Source: Venturia oleaginea
Taxonomy: Eukaryota; Ascomycota; Dothideomycetes; Venturiales; Venturiaceae
DNA: 64,000 nt
Direction: 5' to 3'
Assembly (NCBI GenBank): GCA_013176395.1
Contig: JABMLP010000002.1
Location: 1,240,001-1,304,000, forward strand
Shown here: one piece after another, positions 35,315 through 45,872 of the stretch
Layout: every line of letters begins with the position of its first letter
Numbering within the stretch: position 1 is the stretch's first letter
Notes under the pieces: generated by a model
The model's database searches: none
What the model saw: the letters and a program-made list of their open reading frames with translations, nothing else
Told to the model about the DNA's origin: nothing
Program-made: the position numbers and the translations under genes

Positions 35315-36746
35315 TACGCTATATAATAGGAATACTGGGTAGGCCCGAATGTGATGCTTGGCCTTTCGGACAGCTAGATCTTGGGAGAATACTCAACGTG
35401 CAATGCATACATGATGCAGAAGATCAAGGCATATCCATGGCGCTTAAGGTAGAATCCAATACTCCATTAGTCCCAGCCTTAATTCACCAGCGCATAGACA
35501 GAGGCAAGGACACGGTCGGCCAATATGTCGTACGGAACCTTTTCCCTTTCTTCGTTCTCCCTTTCTTGATGTATTTCTGAGCCTATCGGAAGCACTCCCT
35601 AGCTTACCGTCGCGCAAAGAGGGCGGGAAGGGCGCGTCTGACGTAAGAGCTCTACTATCCTGTGCGTATCAGTCGCAAGTACGACCTGATGGTAGACCAG
35701 ATGGTACGCTGGACGGGTCCGTGGGATGCAGAGCCGCTTCTGCGTCACTTGACGCAACAGGCGAGCGCTCCCAATACTGACGCTGAAACACAAGGATACG
35801 ACGCGTATCGCCTGATAAACGCTGTCTGGCAGCCCTGGCAATGATCTGGTTGACGTGTGGAGGAGTCAGTTGTATCACGAATTGCCAGTCAAGTTCTAGC
35901 ACTTGTATGATGAATGAAATATCGGTAATGATGTGCTTCTCTGATCTTCCCCTGCTGCTTAATGATTTTGAGAACGAGTTCCATTCTTGTGTATCTTGCA
36001 TTGGTAATACCAAACTGGAATTTTTGTCGCCCTCTGTAGTATCTACTTCAGCTTCGAGCTCTTCTGCTTCCTCCGTTTTCGTCTTTACAATGCCAGCCTG
36101 GTTACCGCTTTAGGTCGTTCTGCACTAACAGGTGCTAGGGATATCAAATATCCCAGGCATACACTGACATACCAACATATGCCCCATCCATCAACAGTTG
36201 GTGGGTATGTAAATGACTCACGTATCTCATGTGGAAACTTGAGTAAACAACATTTCCACCCCCGACGACAGATCTTGCACTCTGTAGAGACAATTATACT
36301 TGGGTTGAGAGTTCTTTGCAATCGCAAAACCGAGACGCGCACCGGTGAGGAATTGGAGGCGTTCTCAACTAGGCTGAGCCTACGACAGTGGACTCGTCAA
36401 CCTGTGTCTGCGTTGCCTTAAGATTTAAGCTTCAACATTTCGAGCATTCTTTGAAGTCGAGTACCATGTCAATTCGAGAATGTAGCTTTGAAGTTAGATT
36501 AATTACTGACGGGATTGTTGCAGCGGGTGTGACTCGACTAAATTGGAAAGCTGGATGTACAAGATCTATCATGCATCAAACTTCGGTATAGTTGTACATT
36601 TTCTGTAGAACCAAGTCCAGCCCATTAGCTGAATGATGGATGGGGAAGCAAGTCGGGATACAAAGCGCTAGACGTATAGCTAAGAAACTACTTTTGTCCA
36701 ACTCCAACTCGTGCAGATCCATGAACAGTGACCAAGTAGACAGCAA
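35315..36746. other. Intergenic region
   Basis: 1.4 kb between the convergent psf1 and stomatin-like genes. Open frames on both strands are short, overlap each other and show no motif or splice logic. No repeat recognised. Confidence 0.45.
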
Positions 36747-38148
36747 TCATCTCTTAAGCTTGCTATCGAATGTGTTCAGGACTTCTTGAGCCACGTCTCC
36801 CGATCCAAGCTCTTTGAACTCGTCACCGTCAACATCTTCACGGCCACTCCGAAACTGTGTACCTGACATGGCCTTTGCTTGGCCTTCACTGACCTTTCCA
36901 TAAACAGAAAGAGCTGTAGCAATCATACCACCAATGTCTCCGACGTTGCCCGGGACCACGACGGCAGTACCCTCTTTAGCAAGCTTGCCGAATGCATCAA
37001 CGTATTTCTCGGCAACGCTGAGAGAGACGGCTCCCTGAGCGGCTCCTTTCCCTTCCTGAATCGCACCAGCAACGGCGTTGATTCCGGCTGCTGTTGCTTG
37101 TGCTTTCAACAAGATGGCCTCTGCCTCACCATTGGCGATGTTGATCTGCTCTGATCTCAAAGCTTCAGATGCAAGGATTACACTCTGCTTTCGACCCTCG
37201 GCAATGTTTATGGCTGACTGTCTCTGACCCTCTGATTCCAAGATTTCTGCTCGTTTGCTTCGCTCGGCTGTAACTTGACGATGCATAGCGTCGACAACTG
37301 GGCCTGGTGCGTGAATATCTCGAATCTCATAACGAAGACATACAACGCCCCAGTCTTGTGCTGCCTCGTTTATCGCGACTGTGATGTTTGAATTGAGGTT
37401 TGCGCGCTCTTTCAGGACATGGTCGAGGGAGAGTTGGCCAATTTCCGAGCGCATAGTTGTCTGGGCGAGCTGCGAGATTGCATATTCAGGGTCTTCAACT
37501 CCATATCTATTCAGAGCTGTCAGTCAATGTTACATTTCTAACTAGAGTCCATCTTTCGTCAATGATGTCGCTGGATCTCTGGCGATTTGGACTTCCAGAG
37601 ACGCCAGAAAATCAAGGATGTCGACCGCAATCTGACGAGGTCATATTGATTTCAAATATGAGATAGAAGACTCACGAAGCTTTGTATGCATCAAACACCC
37701 TGGTGTATAACACACCGTCAAGCTCCAAGGTAACGTTGTCTGCCGTGATGGCACTCTGACTTGGGATCTCAATGGCGACCTCCTTCAAACTCTTCACGTA
37801 TGCAATCCTATCCAATATCGGCAAAAGTATAGCCAGACCAGGTTGCAGGATGCGCGAGAACTTCCCCATTCGTTCTACTATCCATGCTGTCTGCTGTGGG
37901 ACGAACTTGACGATTGTGTTGGCAGGGAGAGATGGTCGTGAAAAGTGCGATGGAGCTGAGCCTCCAAAAGCCGTGCCGAGTATGGAGGTGCTCTGGTTTG
38001 GAGCTTGGGATCGATTCGTGACCGAGTAGTAGCGTTGTGATGGTGAGGAGAGGGAGACAATGGCGCCGGATGATGCTCTCCATGGACATGATTTTAGCCT
38101 GGAGGCTCGTAGCGCTTCTCTGACCGAGGATCCAGCCAGCGAAGTCAT
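36747..38148 (-). CDS. Mitochondrial stomatin-like protein (SPFH/Slp2 family)
   Basis: Prohibitin-related inner-membrane scaffold protein of the Slp2/STOML2 type, linked to cardiolipin domains and respiratory-chain organisation. Exons 37676-38148 and 36747-37506 join to 410 aa via a 169-nt intron. The N-terminal 50 residues are Arg/Ser-rich without acids (ends QRYYSVTNRS), a good mitochondrial presequence. The SPFH domain opens with FVPQQTAWIVERMGKFSRIL and LPILDRIAYVKSLKEVAIEI, and continues DNVTLELDGVLYTRVFDAYK, YAISQLAQTTMRSEIG and VLKERANLNSNITVAINEAA. The coiled-coil AERSKRAEILESEGQRQSAI and the Ala-rich C-terminal segment complete the family architecture. It is divergent from the zinc-finger gene at 38353, with 204 bp between starts. 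Confidence 0.93.
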
Positions 38149-38352
38149 GGTTGTGATGGTTGGCGTGGATGTTTAGATGATGGTAATGACTGAGAAATCG
38201 GAAGCTTTGCGGAGGTTCTCTTCTTGCCGCCTTCCTCACCACCACAACAACAACTTTGGCATACCAGGGACGAACAAAGCCATCTACTCAGTCCAGGCAA
38301 GCACGACAAGACAGGTCGACAACCTTCCAGTGAGCCTAAATACACCACCGCC
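38149..38352. promoter_or_regulatory. Short bidirectional promoter
   Basis: 204 bp separates the start codons of the stomatin-like gene (-) and the U1-type zinc-finger gene (+). Both must share or overlap control regions and 5' UTRs. Confidence 0.6.
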
Positions 38353-39258
38353 ATGTCCGAGTATTGGAAGTCGACTCCAAAGTACTGGTGCAAATACTGC
38401 AGTGTCTTCGTCAAGGACACCAAATTCGAGAGGCAACAGCATGACGCTACTCCAAGACATCAGGGTGGAATCCAAAGATCACTGCGCGAACTTCACAAGG
38501 GTAAAGAGCGGGAGGACAGAGAGAAACAGCGAGCCCAGAATGAGATTGCAAGACTGAATGGAGTTGTTGTAGGCAAATCTACCGATGGAGCGTCGGCGCC
38601 AGGAGCAGCACAAAACGGACCAGGGAAGGCTCCAGCAAAAAAAGCCAGCGCCGAGGAACGGAAGAAGCAGATGCAACAACTGGCAGACATGGGAGTAGCA
38701 GTGCCCGAAGAGTTTAAGAGAGAGGTGGCATTGGCTGGAGAATGGGAGAGAGTCAGTGCTAAGCCCATCGTCACAGCTGAGACTATGCTCGTCAAGCCTG
38801 AAGGAGGCGAGGCAAACATCGACCGTCTGGCATTTGGTATCAGGAAGAGGAAATTTGAGGACCAGATCGAGGAAGAAGCGATACATGCAGTCGTCAAGAA
38901 GCAGGCATGGGGCAGTAAATTCAAGACATATCCTGGAAAGGGAGGGAGTGGCGATACTGATCTCGATGCGCTACTTGGTGAGCTTGCGCCGAAGAAGGAT
39001 GCCACAGTGGAGGAGGACACCGTAGTCAAGTCAGAGGCACAATCTGCCGCGACCGCAATCAGATCCGAACAGTCATCAGTATTCAAAGATGATGAAGCAA
39101 AGCCAGATGTGGGTATTTCAGGGAAGGTGACAGAGCCAAAAATCTCAGAATCTGGAGTCAAAGCGGAGGAAGAATCAAAACTGTCAGCGATACCCGAGCT
39201 ACCAGGTGCGGGTATCGTGTTTAAGAAAAGGAAACCCAAGGCCGCAAAAAAGACTTGA
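38353..39258 (+). CDS. U1-type zinc-finger splicing protein (WBP4/FBP21-like, lacking WW domains)
   Basis: 301-aa intronless gene. The N-terminus has a matrin/U1-C type zinc finger: YWKSTPKYWCKYCSVFVKDT then KFERQQHDATPRHQGGIQRS (CxxC...HxxxxxH), the signature of WBP4/FBP21 proteins that associate with the U2 and B spliceosomal complexes. A charged helix LHKGKEREDREKQRAQNEIA follows. The rest is disordered with conserved short motifs: FGIRKRKFEDQIEEEA and AWGSKFKTYPGK, and it ends GAGIVFKKRKPKAAKKT, a basic tail like that of other members. WW domains found in animal WBP4 are absent, as in many fungi. I chose Met 38353 because the zinc finger starts immediately; the open frame upstream overlaps the promoter. 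Confidence 0.82.
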   Translation: MSEYWKSTPKYWCKYCSVFVKDTKFERQQHDATPRHQGGIQRSLRELHKGKEREDREKQRAQNEIARLNGVVVGKSTDGASAPGAAQNGPGKAPAKKASAEERKKQMQQLADMGVAVPEEFKREVALAGEWERVSAKPIVTAETMLVKPEGGEANIDRLAFGIRKRKFEDQIEEEAIHAVVKKQAWGSKFKTYPGKGGSGDTDLDALLGELAPKKDATVEEDTVVKSEAQSAATAIRSEQSSVFKDDEAKPDVGISGKVTEPKISESGVKAEEESKLSAIPELPGAGIVFKKRKPKAAKKT

Positions 39259-39444
39259 AAGACCATTCGACAATTAATGGACGTCCACAAACGGAATCAC
39301 TGGCACAGTGGACAAACAAGCTTGTACCTAATCTAAATCAGGGCTGATCAATCTCCTGGACCATGAGTTGTCTAGAGCTCACTCACCTGAAGAATATCAA
39401 AACAAGGTTAGGAGAAGCTATGATGGATGGACACTTTCTCATAG

Positions 39445-39705
39445 ATGGCTCTCTTCGTTCCCGACGCTGCCAACGAAACTTCCTCCAAGGCACAGGCAAG
39501 TAGCAGCCATGTCATAGTTCTCAGAGGTCAATCAGAAGCCAGAACCATCGAACCTGAAACAGGACTGACTACCTAGCTTGAAGCGGGAGACATCATTCAG
39601 TGGGGTTTTGGACCAAAATCAAAGAGAGTCCTTCCTGGAGAGGTAATCTTGATTGAGTCTGGGACCATCAAGCAGATCAATGCTCCCGCTCTTATCGGAG
39701 TGTAG
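39445..39705 (+). pseudogene. Candidate small gene or gene fragment with one internal stop
   Basis: Unrecognised. One frame from ATG 39445 reads MALFVPDAANETSSKAQASS, then VIVLRGQSEARTIEPETGLT, hits TAG at 39574-39576 and continues in the same frame with LEAGDIIQWGFGPKSKRVLP and GEVILIESGTIKQINAPALI to TAG at 39703. The second half has an alternating beta-strand pattern like a real domain. The ACTGACTACCTAG just before the second half could instead be an intron branch/acceptor, but I found no in-frame donor. It might be a relic of a larger gene. Confidence 0.35.
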
Positions 39706-40481
39706 ATGTTTCCCCAAACCAACTTGGTATCTTTAGTCTCTCTGATGACTGATGACGGTCCCGAAGCGAGACTGATTTGCTATTGCCCAACCTGGTTCTA
39801 CTTTTCTCGCCCGATCGACAGTCTTGTCATTGGTACACGTCAGAATCATGTTTGCTTTCTCATGTTACGGAGGTAGGCCCAGTACATGACTAGCCGTTGG
39901 TCTCAGGCTCGGAGGATGATAATACTGCTATCGCTACTTTCAAAGCTATCGCGCTGGGCAGGAGCAAAATGGCTACATTGTCGAAAGATGTCTAGTATGG
40001 TTACGAGCTGAAATGACAAATTCGACTCCCATGATTCAGTGATCTCTGGTGACAACTTGAAACTTGAAGACGCCAACAGCATGCCTTGTGACAAACATTC
40101 CATCAGCATCAAATGGCAACATTACCCAAATCGCCAATCCGACACGAAACCCCGTGATCCGCACTCGTCCTCCATGTATGCATCATCTTCACATGCTCAA
40201 CGCCCAACATCAACAACCAGCAGAACTGAAAGGATCATTCATATAAGCTCCAGTACAGTCCTCGGCAATATGTGTGCCCCTTGTTAGCCGGCATGTTTGA
40301 GCAATATCACCGGTTGCCTCCCCTGGTGAGATCTGTGCTGGGAATCGTCATTGAGGTGCTGTTTTTCTGGCAGTTGGTATGCTCCTTCTTCCGCTTCTAC
40401 TCGTGGCTCGTGTGTTTGTGATTCATGTGTTGACCTCCCTTCTCTCATGCTCTCTGTGGCCGCGGAAGACTATCGGCTTAG
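39706..40481. other. Intergenic region upstream of patatin-like gene
   Basis: No supported gene; short frames around 40039-40287 lack motifs. Contains the promoter of the patatin-like gene. Confidence 0.45.
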
Positions 40482-42290
40482 ATGGCACTGAGTTTACTGA
40501 CATCGGCTTCGCAGAGGCTCTATTCATGGTGGACTGCTAAATCGACACGCGATCAACTCCTCGAGAACCTTGATGAGGCGAGGTTGTTTGAGGAGTGGGA
40601 AGCATCGGCATATCAACTCGACGAAACTTCGGGATTGGATTTATGCTATGTTCTCCTTCAAGCTTGGTAGATAGATGGCTCTTCTAACAACTGTTGCAGG
40701 CGCCAAAATCCCACCTCGAAACACTACGACTACCGTCTCATCTACGAACGCCTCCAAGCCGTCATTGACGCCCGCGAAGAAGACGATGTCCTTGGTCTCG
40801 TTTCCCTCCTTCGTTCAGGTCTTGTAAGGAATCTAGGCAATATCACTGCGCCGCCGTTGTTCAACCGCGCATTTGCTGGGACGAAACTCTTGATCGAGGA
40901 CTATGTTACACAGGTCGCTCTTGCGGTGGAATACATCACTAGCTACCCCGTCAGTCCGAGCAACCAGGGAGGTCTGACGAATCAGGCAAAGTTGGATGTT
41001 TTGCACGATACGAGGCAGGCCTTCGGGAGGAGTGCTTTGGTGCTTCAGGGTGGGAGTATCTTTGGTTTGACACATTTGGGTGTGGTCAAGGCATTGCATC
41101 TGCGAGGGCTGCTGCCCAGGATCATTGCAGGCACGGCTACGGGAGCTCTTATCGCTGCGCTGGTGGGTGTGCACACTGAGGACGAGCTGTTGGAGTTTCT
41201 GACAAGCGATGGAATTGATCTTTCGGCTTTTGCAAACAAGAGAAAGAGGTTGGAGGCCGAAGGGGCGACGAATGGGTATAATTGGGAGGATAATACTTGG
41301 TTTGCTACGACCATGAGGAGAGTAAAGCGTCTTATCAAGGATGGTCACTTGCTGGATGTTGGCGTTTTAGAGCAATATGTGCGAGCGAACGTTGGAGACC
41401 TGACATTCACTGAGGCATATTCCAAGACGAAGAGAGTGCTCAATATCACCGTCTCGTCGACGAGTGGCGGAGTGCCCAATCTTCTCAACTACCTAACAGC
41501 TCCAAACGTGGTATGTTCTCTCACTACCCTTGCTCAATCACATTATTAATAATGTGTCTCCCAGCTAATCTGGTCTGCTGCCCTCGCCTCCAACTCTTCT
41601 TCCAACCTCTACTCCCCCGTCTCCCTGCAGTGCAAGGATGAATTCGGAAATCTCGTTCCCTGGGCGCCAGCGCAAGAGACAACGTTTCGATCCTGGACAC
41701 ACACAACCTACACAGAACGCGACTCACCCTTGACGCGCATCGCAGAACTCTTCAATGTAAACCATTTCATCGTGTCTCAAGCCCGACCTTACATCGCCCC
41801 TTTCCTCCGCAGCGATCTGCATCACCCAAATCCACGTCAGGATTCACGCTGGTCACTTTCCACCCCAATGATACGTCTTGTGGCGATGGAAGTGCAACAC
41901 CGCCTTCTACAACTCGACTCTCTCGGTCTCCTGTCGCCTAGCATCCGCAGATTCCTTCTCGATGAGAACATTCCTGGTGCCTCGCTCACCCTTGTCCCCG
42001 AATTGACCACCAAAGACTTTGTGAGATTGCTGGAAAACCCGACCAAGGAGAGCGTGGATTACTGGATTCGAAGAGGTGAGCGAAGTGTCTGGCCTGCGGT
42101 GGGTGCGTTGAAGGTGAGATGTGTTATTGAAGTTGAGCTGGATAGGGGATATCAGGTCGTCAGGAGGAGGAAGCCGTTTGATCTGGAACCCGCTGTGGCA
42201 ATTGAAGCTAATGAAAGGAGGAAGCGAGAAGAGAAGGCGGCGAAGAAGAGAGATAAAGGCAGGACCCTGAGTTTTGGGGCAGCTGGGTAA
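40482..42290 (+). CDS. Patatin/DUF3336 lipase-like protein (Tgl3/4/5 relative) lacking canonical catalytic residues
   Basis: Related to yeast triacylglycerol lipases of lipid droplets. Exons 40482-40666, 40700-41510 and 41565-42290 give 573 aa; the first intron is only 33 nt (GTAGAT...TCTAAC...TTGCAG) and is required to restore the conserved WRQNPTSKHYDYRLIYERLQ. DUF3336 spans residues ~1-170. The patatin domain starts ALVLQGGSIFGLTHLGVVKA (oxyanion region). The nucleophile elbow normally GxSxG reads IIAGTATGALIAALVG, with Ala 208 at the Ser position. The Asp-Gly motif expected before ELFNVNHFIVSQARPY is replaced by WTHTTYTERDSPLTRIA. So it may be a pseudoenzyme or use other residues; paralogues with this substitution may exist in fungi. 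The C-terminal tail is Lys/Arg-rich. Confidence 0.85.
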
Positions 42291-42643
42291 GGGTGCAAAA
42301 CTAATGAAATAATGGTTGCGGGTGCAAAAAGGCTGATAGGTAAGAATAAGGAAATAAATACCTGATTTTGGGATGTTGCATTCGACTTTAAAGCATTCAT
42401 CATGCATTGAGCGGATTTGAAGGCTTAGCGTATCGAATATCAAAGTTCATGTGGATGTTGACGATCAGTACCGCAATGCGCTGCCCATCGCATGGTTTAC
42501 TGCCGACTAGACTAGATTTCAAAGCTGATCGCAACGAGCAGATACCCAAATGCCTAAAATCATCAAGAGGCCGCCTTGCCGTGCAATTTGTCTAATACAG
42601 ACTCGTGAACTTCCACCATACCAGCATCGCAAACTGTCATACT
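42291..42643. other. Convergent intergenic region
   Basis: Shared 3' flank of the patatin-like and SDR genes. Nothing else seen. Confidence 0.5.
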
Positions 42644-43549
42644 CTATGCTGCCGCAGATGGCCAATGGATTGAAGATATAGTACCACCGTCGACGAGTAT
42701 ATCGATCCCAGACACTGTAAGAGAAAAACGTAAGTTAGAAGAGGTACCAAAACTAATCATGCTATACACGGCAAAACAAATAGACTTACCGTAGGAAGAG
42801 GCGTGGCCAACAAGAAATTCAACCGCGTTCGCAATGTCCTCCACTGTGCCAGCTCTCCCCAACGCCGAATTCGCGAGCATATGCTTCACATTCGCCGCCG
42901 ATGAACTATTCTCCAACGTGCTGTTACCCATCGGGGAAGTAATGAACCCGGGGCTAACAGAGTTCAACCTAGCGCCCTTCAACCCGTACGCTTTCGCAGA
43001 CGCCTGAACCCGCACAATATTCCCCCTTTTAGCAACCGGGTAGGCACCCGGCGTCCCACTGTATGCCTGCAATTCCGGATTGTCGAGAAGGCTTTCTCGT
43101 GGTGCGGTGGCGAGGTGCTTCGTGAGAGCGGGGGAAATGGACGTCATGTAGGCGGCCGAACTGCTCAAGCAGACTAAAGAGGTTCCGGGACCTACGTAGG
43201 GAAGAAAGGCATCGATCACATTTACTGTGCCAATTAAATCGACTGCGTAGATATCTTGTGATTTTGCGGTGGTTGGGGCTACCCCTGAGGTTAGGACAAT
43301 AGCATTGATGGTACCAAGGGCTGCGGAAGTTTCGGCAAGTTTGGAGATGGAATCGTAGCTGGTGATGTCTGCTTGATAGGTTGAGACGTCGTGGCCGTCG
43401 TTGCGAAGGGATTCAGCGGCGGAGGTGAGAGTAGCTTCTTGGCGGGTGGAAATTAGGAGTTTTCGGCCTTGGACGATGCGTCTGGCGATGGCTAGACCGA
43501 TGCCGCCGACGCCTATAACTACTACGACGTTGGGGTTTGATGGGGCCAT
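42644..43549 (-). CDS. Short-chain dehydrogenase/reductase
   Basis: NAD(P)-dependent classical SDR, substrate unknown. Exons 42790-43549 and 42644-42714 join to 276 aa over a 75-nt intron (GTAAGT...CTTCTAAC...TTACAG). I start at the Met of MAPSNPNVVVVIGVGGIGLA, which places the glycine-rich cofactor loop (GVGGIGLA) at the N-terminus as usual; an open frame extends ~68 residues further upstream but is not SDR-like. LISTRQ follows beta-2, NAG is replaced by TSGVAP, the catalytic Ser lies in VCLSSSAAY, and the active-site Tyr/Lys motif is YPVAKRG. NSVSPGFITSPMG and the C-terminal SGIDILVDGGT are standard. No biosynthetic neighbours indicate its pathway. Confidence 0.9.
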   Translation of the reverse strand: MAPSNPNVVVVIGVGGIGLAIARRIVQGRKLLISTRQEATLTSAAESLRNDGHDVSTYQADITSYDSISKLAETSAALGTINAIVLTSGVAPTTAKSQDIYAVDLIGTVNVIDAFLPYVGPGTSLVCLSSSAAYMTSISPALTKHLATAPRESLLDNPELQAYSGTPGAYPVAKRGNIVRVQASAKAYGLKGARLNSVSPGFITSPMGNSTLENSSSAANVKHMLANSALGRAGTVEDIANAVEFLVGHASSYGKSICFAVYSMISFGTSSNLRFSLTVSGIDILVDGGTISSIHWPSAAA

Positions 43550-45872
43550 GAGGACGTAGTCTAAGGGAGGAATAAGAAGGACGGGGAGACGATAGTGGCA
43601 AAATGATGCATCAGGATATGCCTTTAAATGCTCGTGACTTTGCGCAATTGAGAGGCACACGAGATTCCGCGGAATCAGCATCTCGGAACTGTAGTGGAGG
43701 TGGAATGGATACCATGCTGGCGCATTGACACCAATTACCCTTGAATGATTCATCCATGAAGCTCATCATGATCAGACATCTTCCGGCTCGTTGTGATCCA
43801 AGTCGGCGCTCGGCAGAAAAGAGCCATGTCGTTATCGGGACTGCCGTTCACACATTGTGGTTTGCGTACCAATGTGCAGAGAAGGGGAATTTCTTGCCCG
43901 CAATTCTGACCTGCGCCAAGGTGATGCATTGACGCATTGACGGCTAAGGACTCGGATAGGACTACTCCGGAGGCTTTAAGCTATACCGAGCCTTTGTAGT
44001 AATAAGCCGGTATCCGAATAGATTGTTTCAGATTGGCGAGATGTTTCACGATTGAACTCGTTAAGCTATGTTCGTCCTGTGGTAGAAGGCAGGTGGGAGC
44101 CATGTGCCCCGAGGCTGAAACAGCCTCGACTGCTTGGCGAAAGATTACCCCATGGTACAGGTGGCATTACATTTTGGATTCTGAGCGAATGAGGATCGTA
44201 GCCAAAGCTATCAGCACTGAAGGCCCTGCTGACGTCTACCCTTATTCGCGTAGAAAGTAACGAGACGGCATACGGGAAGATAAGAGATATTCTAAAGTAA
44301 CCAATCGCATAACGTCTCGTATTCCCGCTTCTCGAGTAAGGAGGACAGCCAATGATGGGGCGAATCTTGGCAGGGATTCTTCAAACTCGATGGCAGTGAC
44401 GATCGCATGGAAGGCAGCGCGTCTCAAATTACTCCACATTATAGGAGAGTACGAGGGTGCTGCTCCCTAGAAGGCATCCACTTCTTACTGTGAAAGTTTT
44501 GGTGGACAATCTCCCGAATGCCCAAAGCTACCTAAAAATTCTGTCTAGAAAAGGGGTAAGGCTATAGTAGTTCCCAGCCATCCGATAGAGGATGAAGACG
44601 TCGCTGCTGTTTTAGAGCTTTTCGGTAAATCGCTGCTGTCGAAAAGGGAGAAAAGATCCCAAGAAGCAGGCACATGGAATGAACCAATTATGTCATAGGG
44701 TCTGCACGTATCAGGATTGTATTACGGGACGGTAGCTGGAAAGACGCAGCATACTCGTAGCCAAAGATTGTTTAGATTCAGTTAAAGAGTGAAGGTATCT
44801 ACAAACAGAGAACCTCAATGAGGTTCTTTCTCTATACTAGGCTCAATCAGGCTTAGGCTCTTAGCCTATACCAACCATGGGCCATGCCCATAACAGATTG
44901 ACCCCAAAGTAGTTGATATCGAAACACGAAATCCAATAGTTGGACGGACGGGACTGCATTCTACGATCCATGAGTATTTCCCAAGAAGCGAGCTTGGAGG
45001 GGTATGGTTCATCAAGCCAGTGAGTCGCGTCTAAATAATGCCTATTTACTTAGCCTTTTATTAATCTCTCCCATCTTTCATCGTCAGCATCTCAATCAGA
45101 GACGTAAGAGGTAATCGGTTCCACACATACTTTTAGCAAGTTACACGTATCTATACGACCTGCGAGATATCGTTGTAGAATTGTGAAGGCGGTAAGGATT
45201 AAGCTAGTAACGATACTGGAAAGTATATATTACAGTAATGGTAAAAGGCAGCTATTTCTTTCGATAAAGATATAAACAAAAAAGACAAAGAATCTCTGGT
45301 AGTGACAGCGTGCAAAATGCTCGCAAATTGGGTATGGTACGATGTACACCAATAGAAGATCAGTAAGATGTTGTTGTCGTGGTTGTATACGATGAACGAC
45401 AAACAATCGGCAAGGCTGGACGTGCTAGCCGAGGGAGCAACGCGGGGCAACGCGGAGCTAGGCCAACATAGGTCGATCGCTCGTACAATCTCATAGCTAC
45501 CCGAAAGAACATCTCTTCGCTTAACTGTCGGCCATGTGATGACTCGTATTCCTTCCCTTAGGCAGACAAGAATATTAGAAATCTCAGCTTCATCCGTGGT
45601 AAACTTCATACGGGGATCGAACACTACTCGAACAAAGGTTGACTTCGTATCTTTCGAAACTCGAATGCTCTGAGCTTGAGCCTCTTCATCGCACGGGATG
45701 CGCCTAAAACCCTGATTATTGTTTCGAGAGGCTTATTTCATGCTGTCGATTGGTCGGATCCCTGGCATCGTCTCAATGCGGGAATAAAGGTGAGGTCTTC
45801 TCGACGAGGTTGTAGCATCCAAAACTCAGATAAATGGTGCACGGACCTGTGTAAAAGAGAAAATTTTGCATA
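43550..45872. other. Gene-poor region
   Basis: 2.3 kb with no supported gene. A minus-strand frame at 45199-45624 has a slightly coding-like stretch (EGIRVITWPTVKRRDVLSGS) but no domain, no splice logic and an unlike C-terminus; it may be a relic. The end abuts the pogo element. Confidence 0.45.

Noticed and set aside
43550..43753. N-terminal extension of the SDR
   Set aside because: The cofactor-binding strand starts right after Met 43549; upstream residues are unlike SDRs and lie in the promoter.
45199..45624. 141-codon minus-strand frame
   Set aside because: Only a short coding-like stretch and no family resemblance; treated as chance or an unidentifiable relic.
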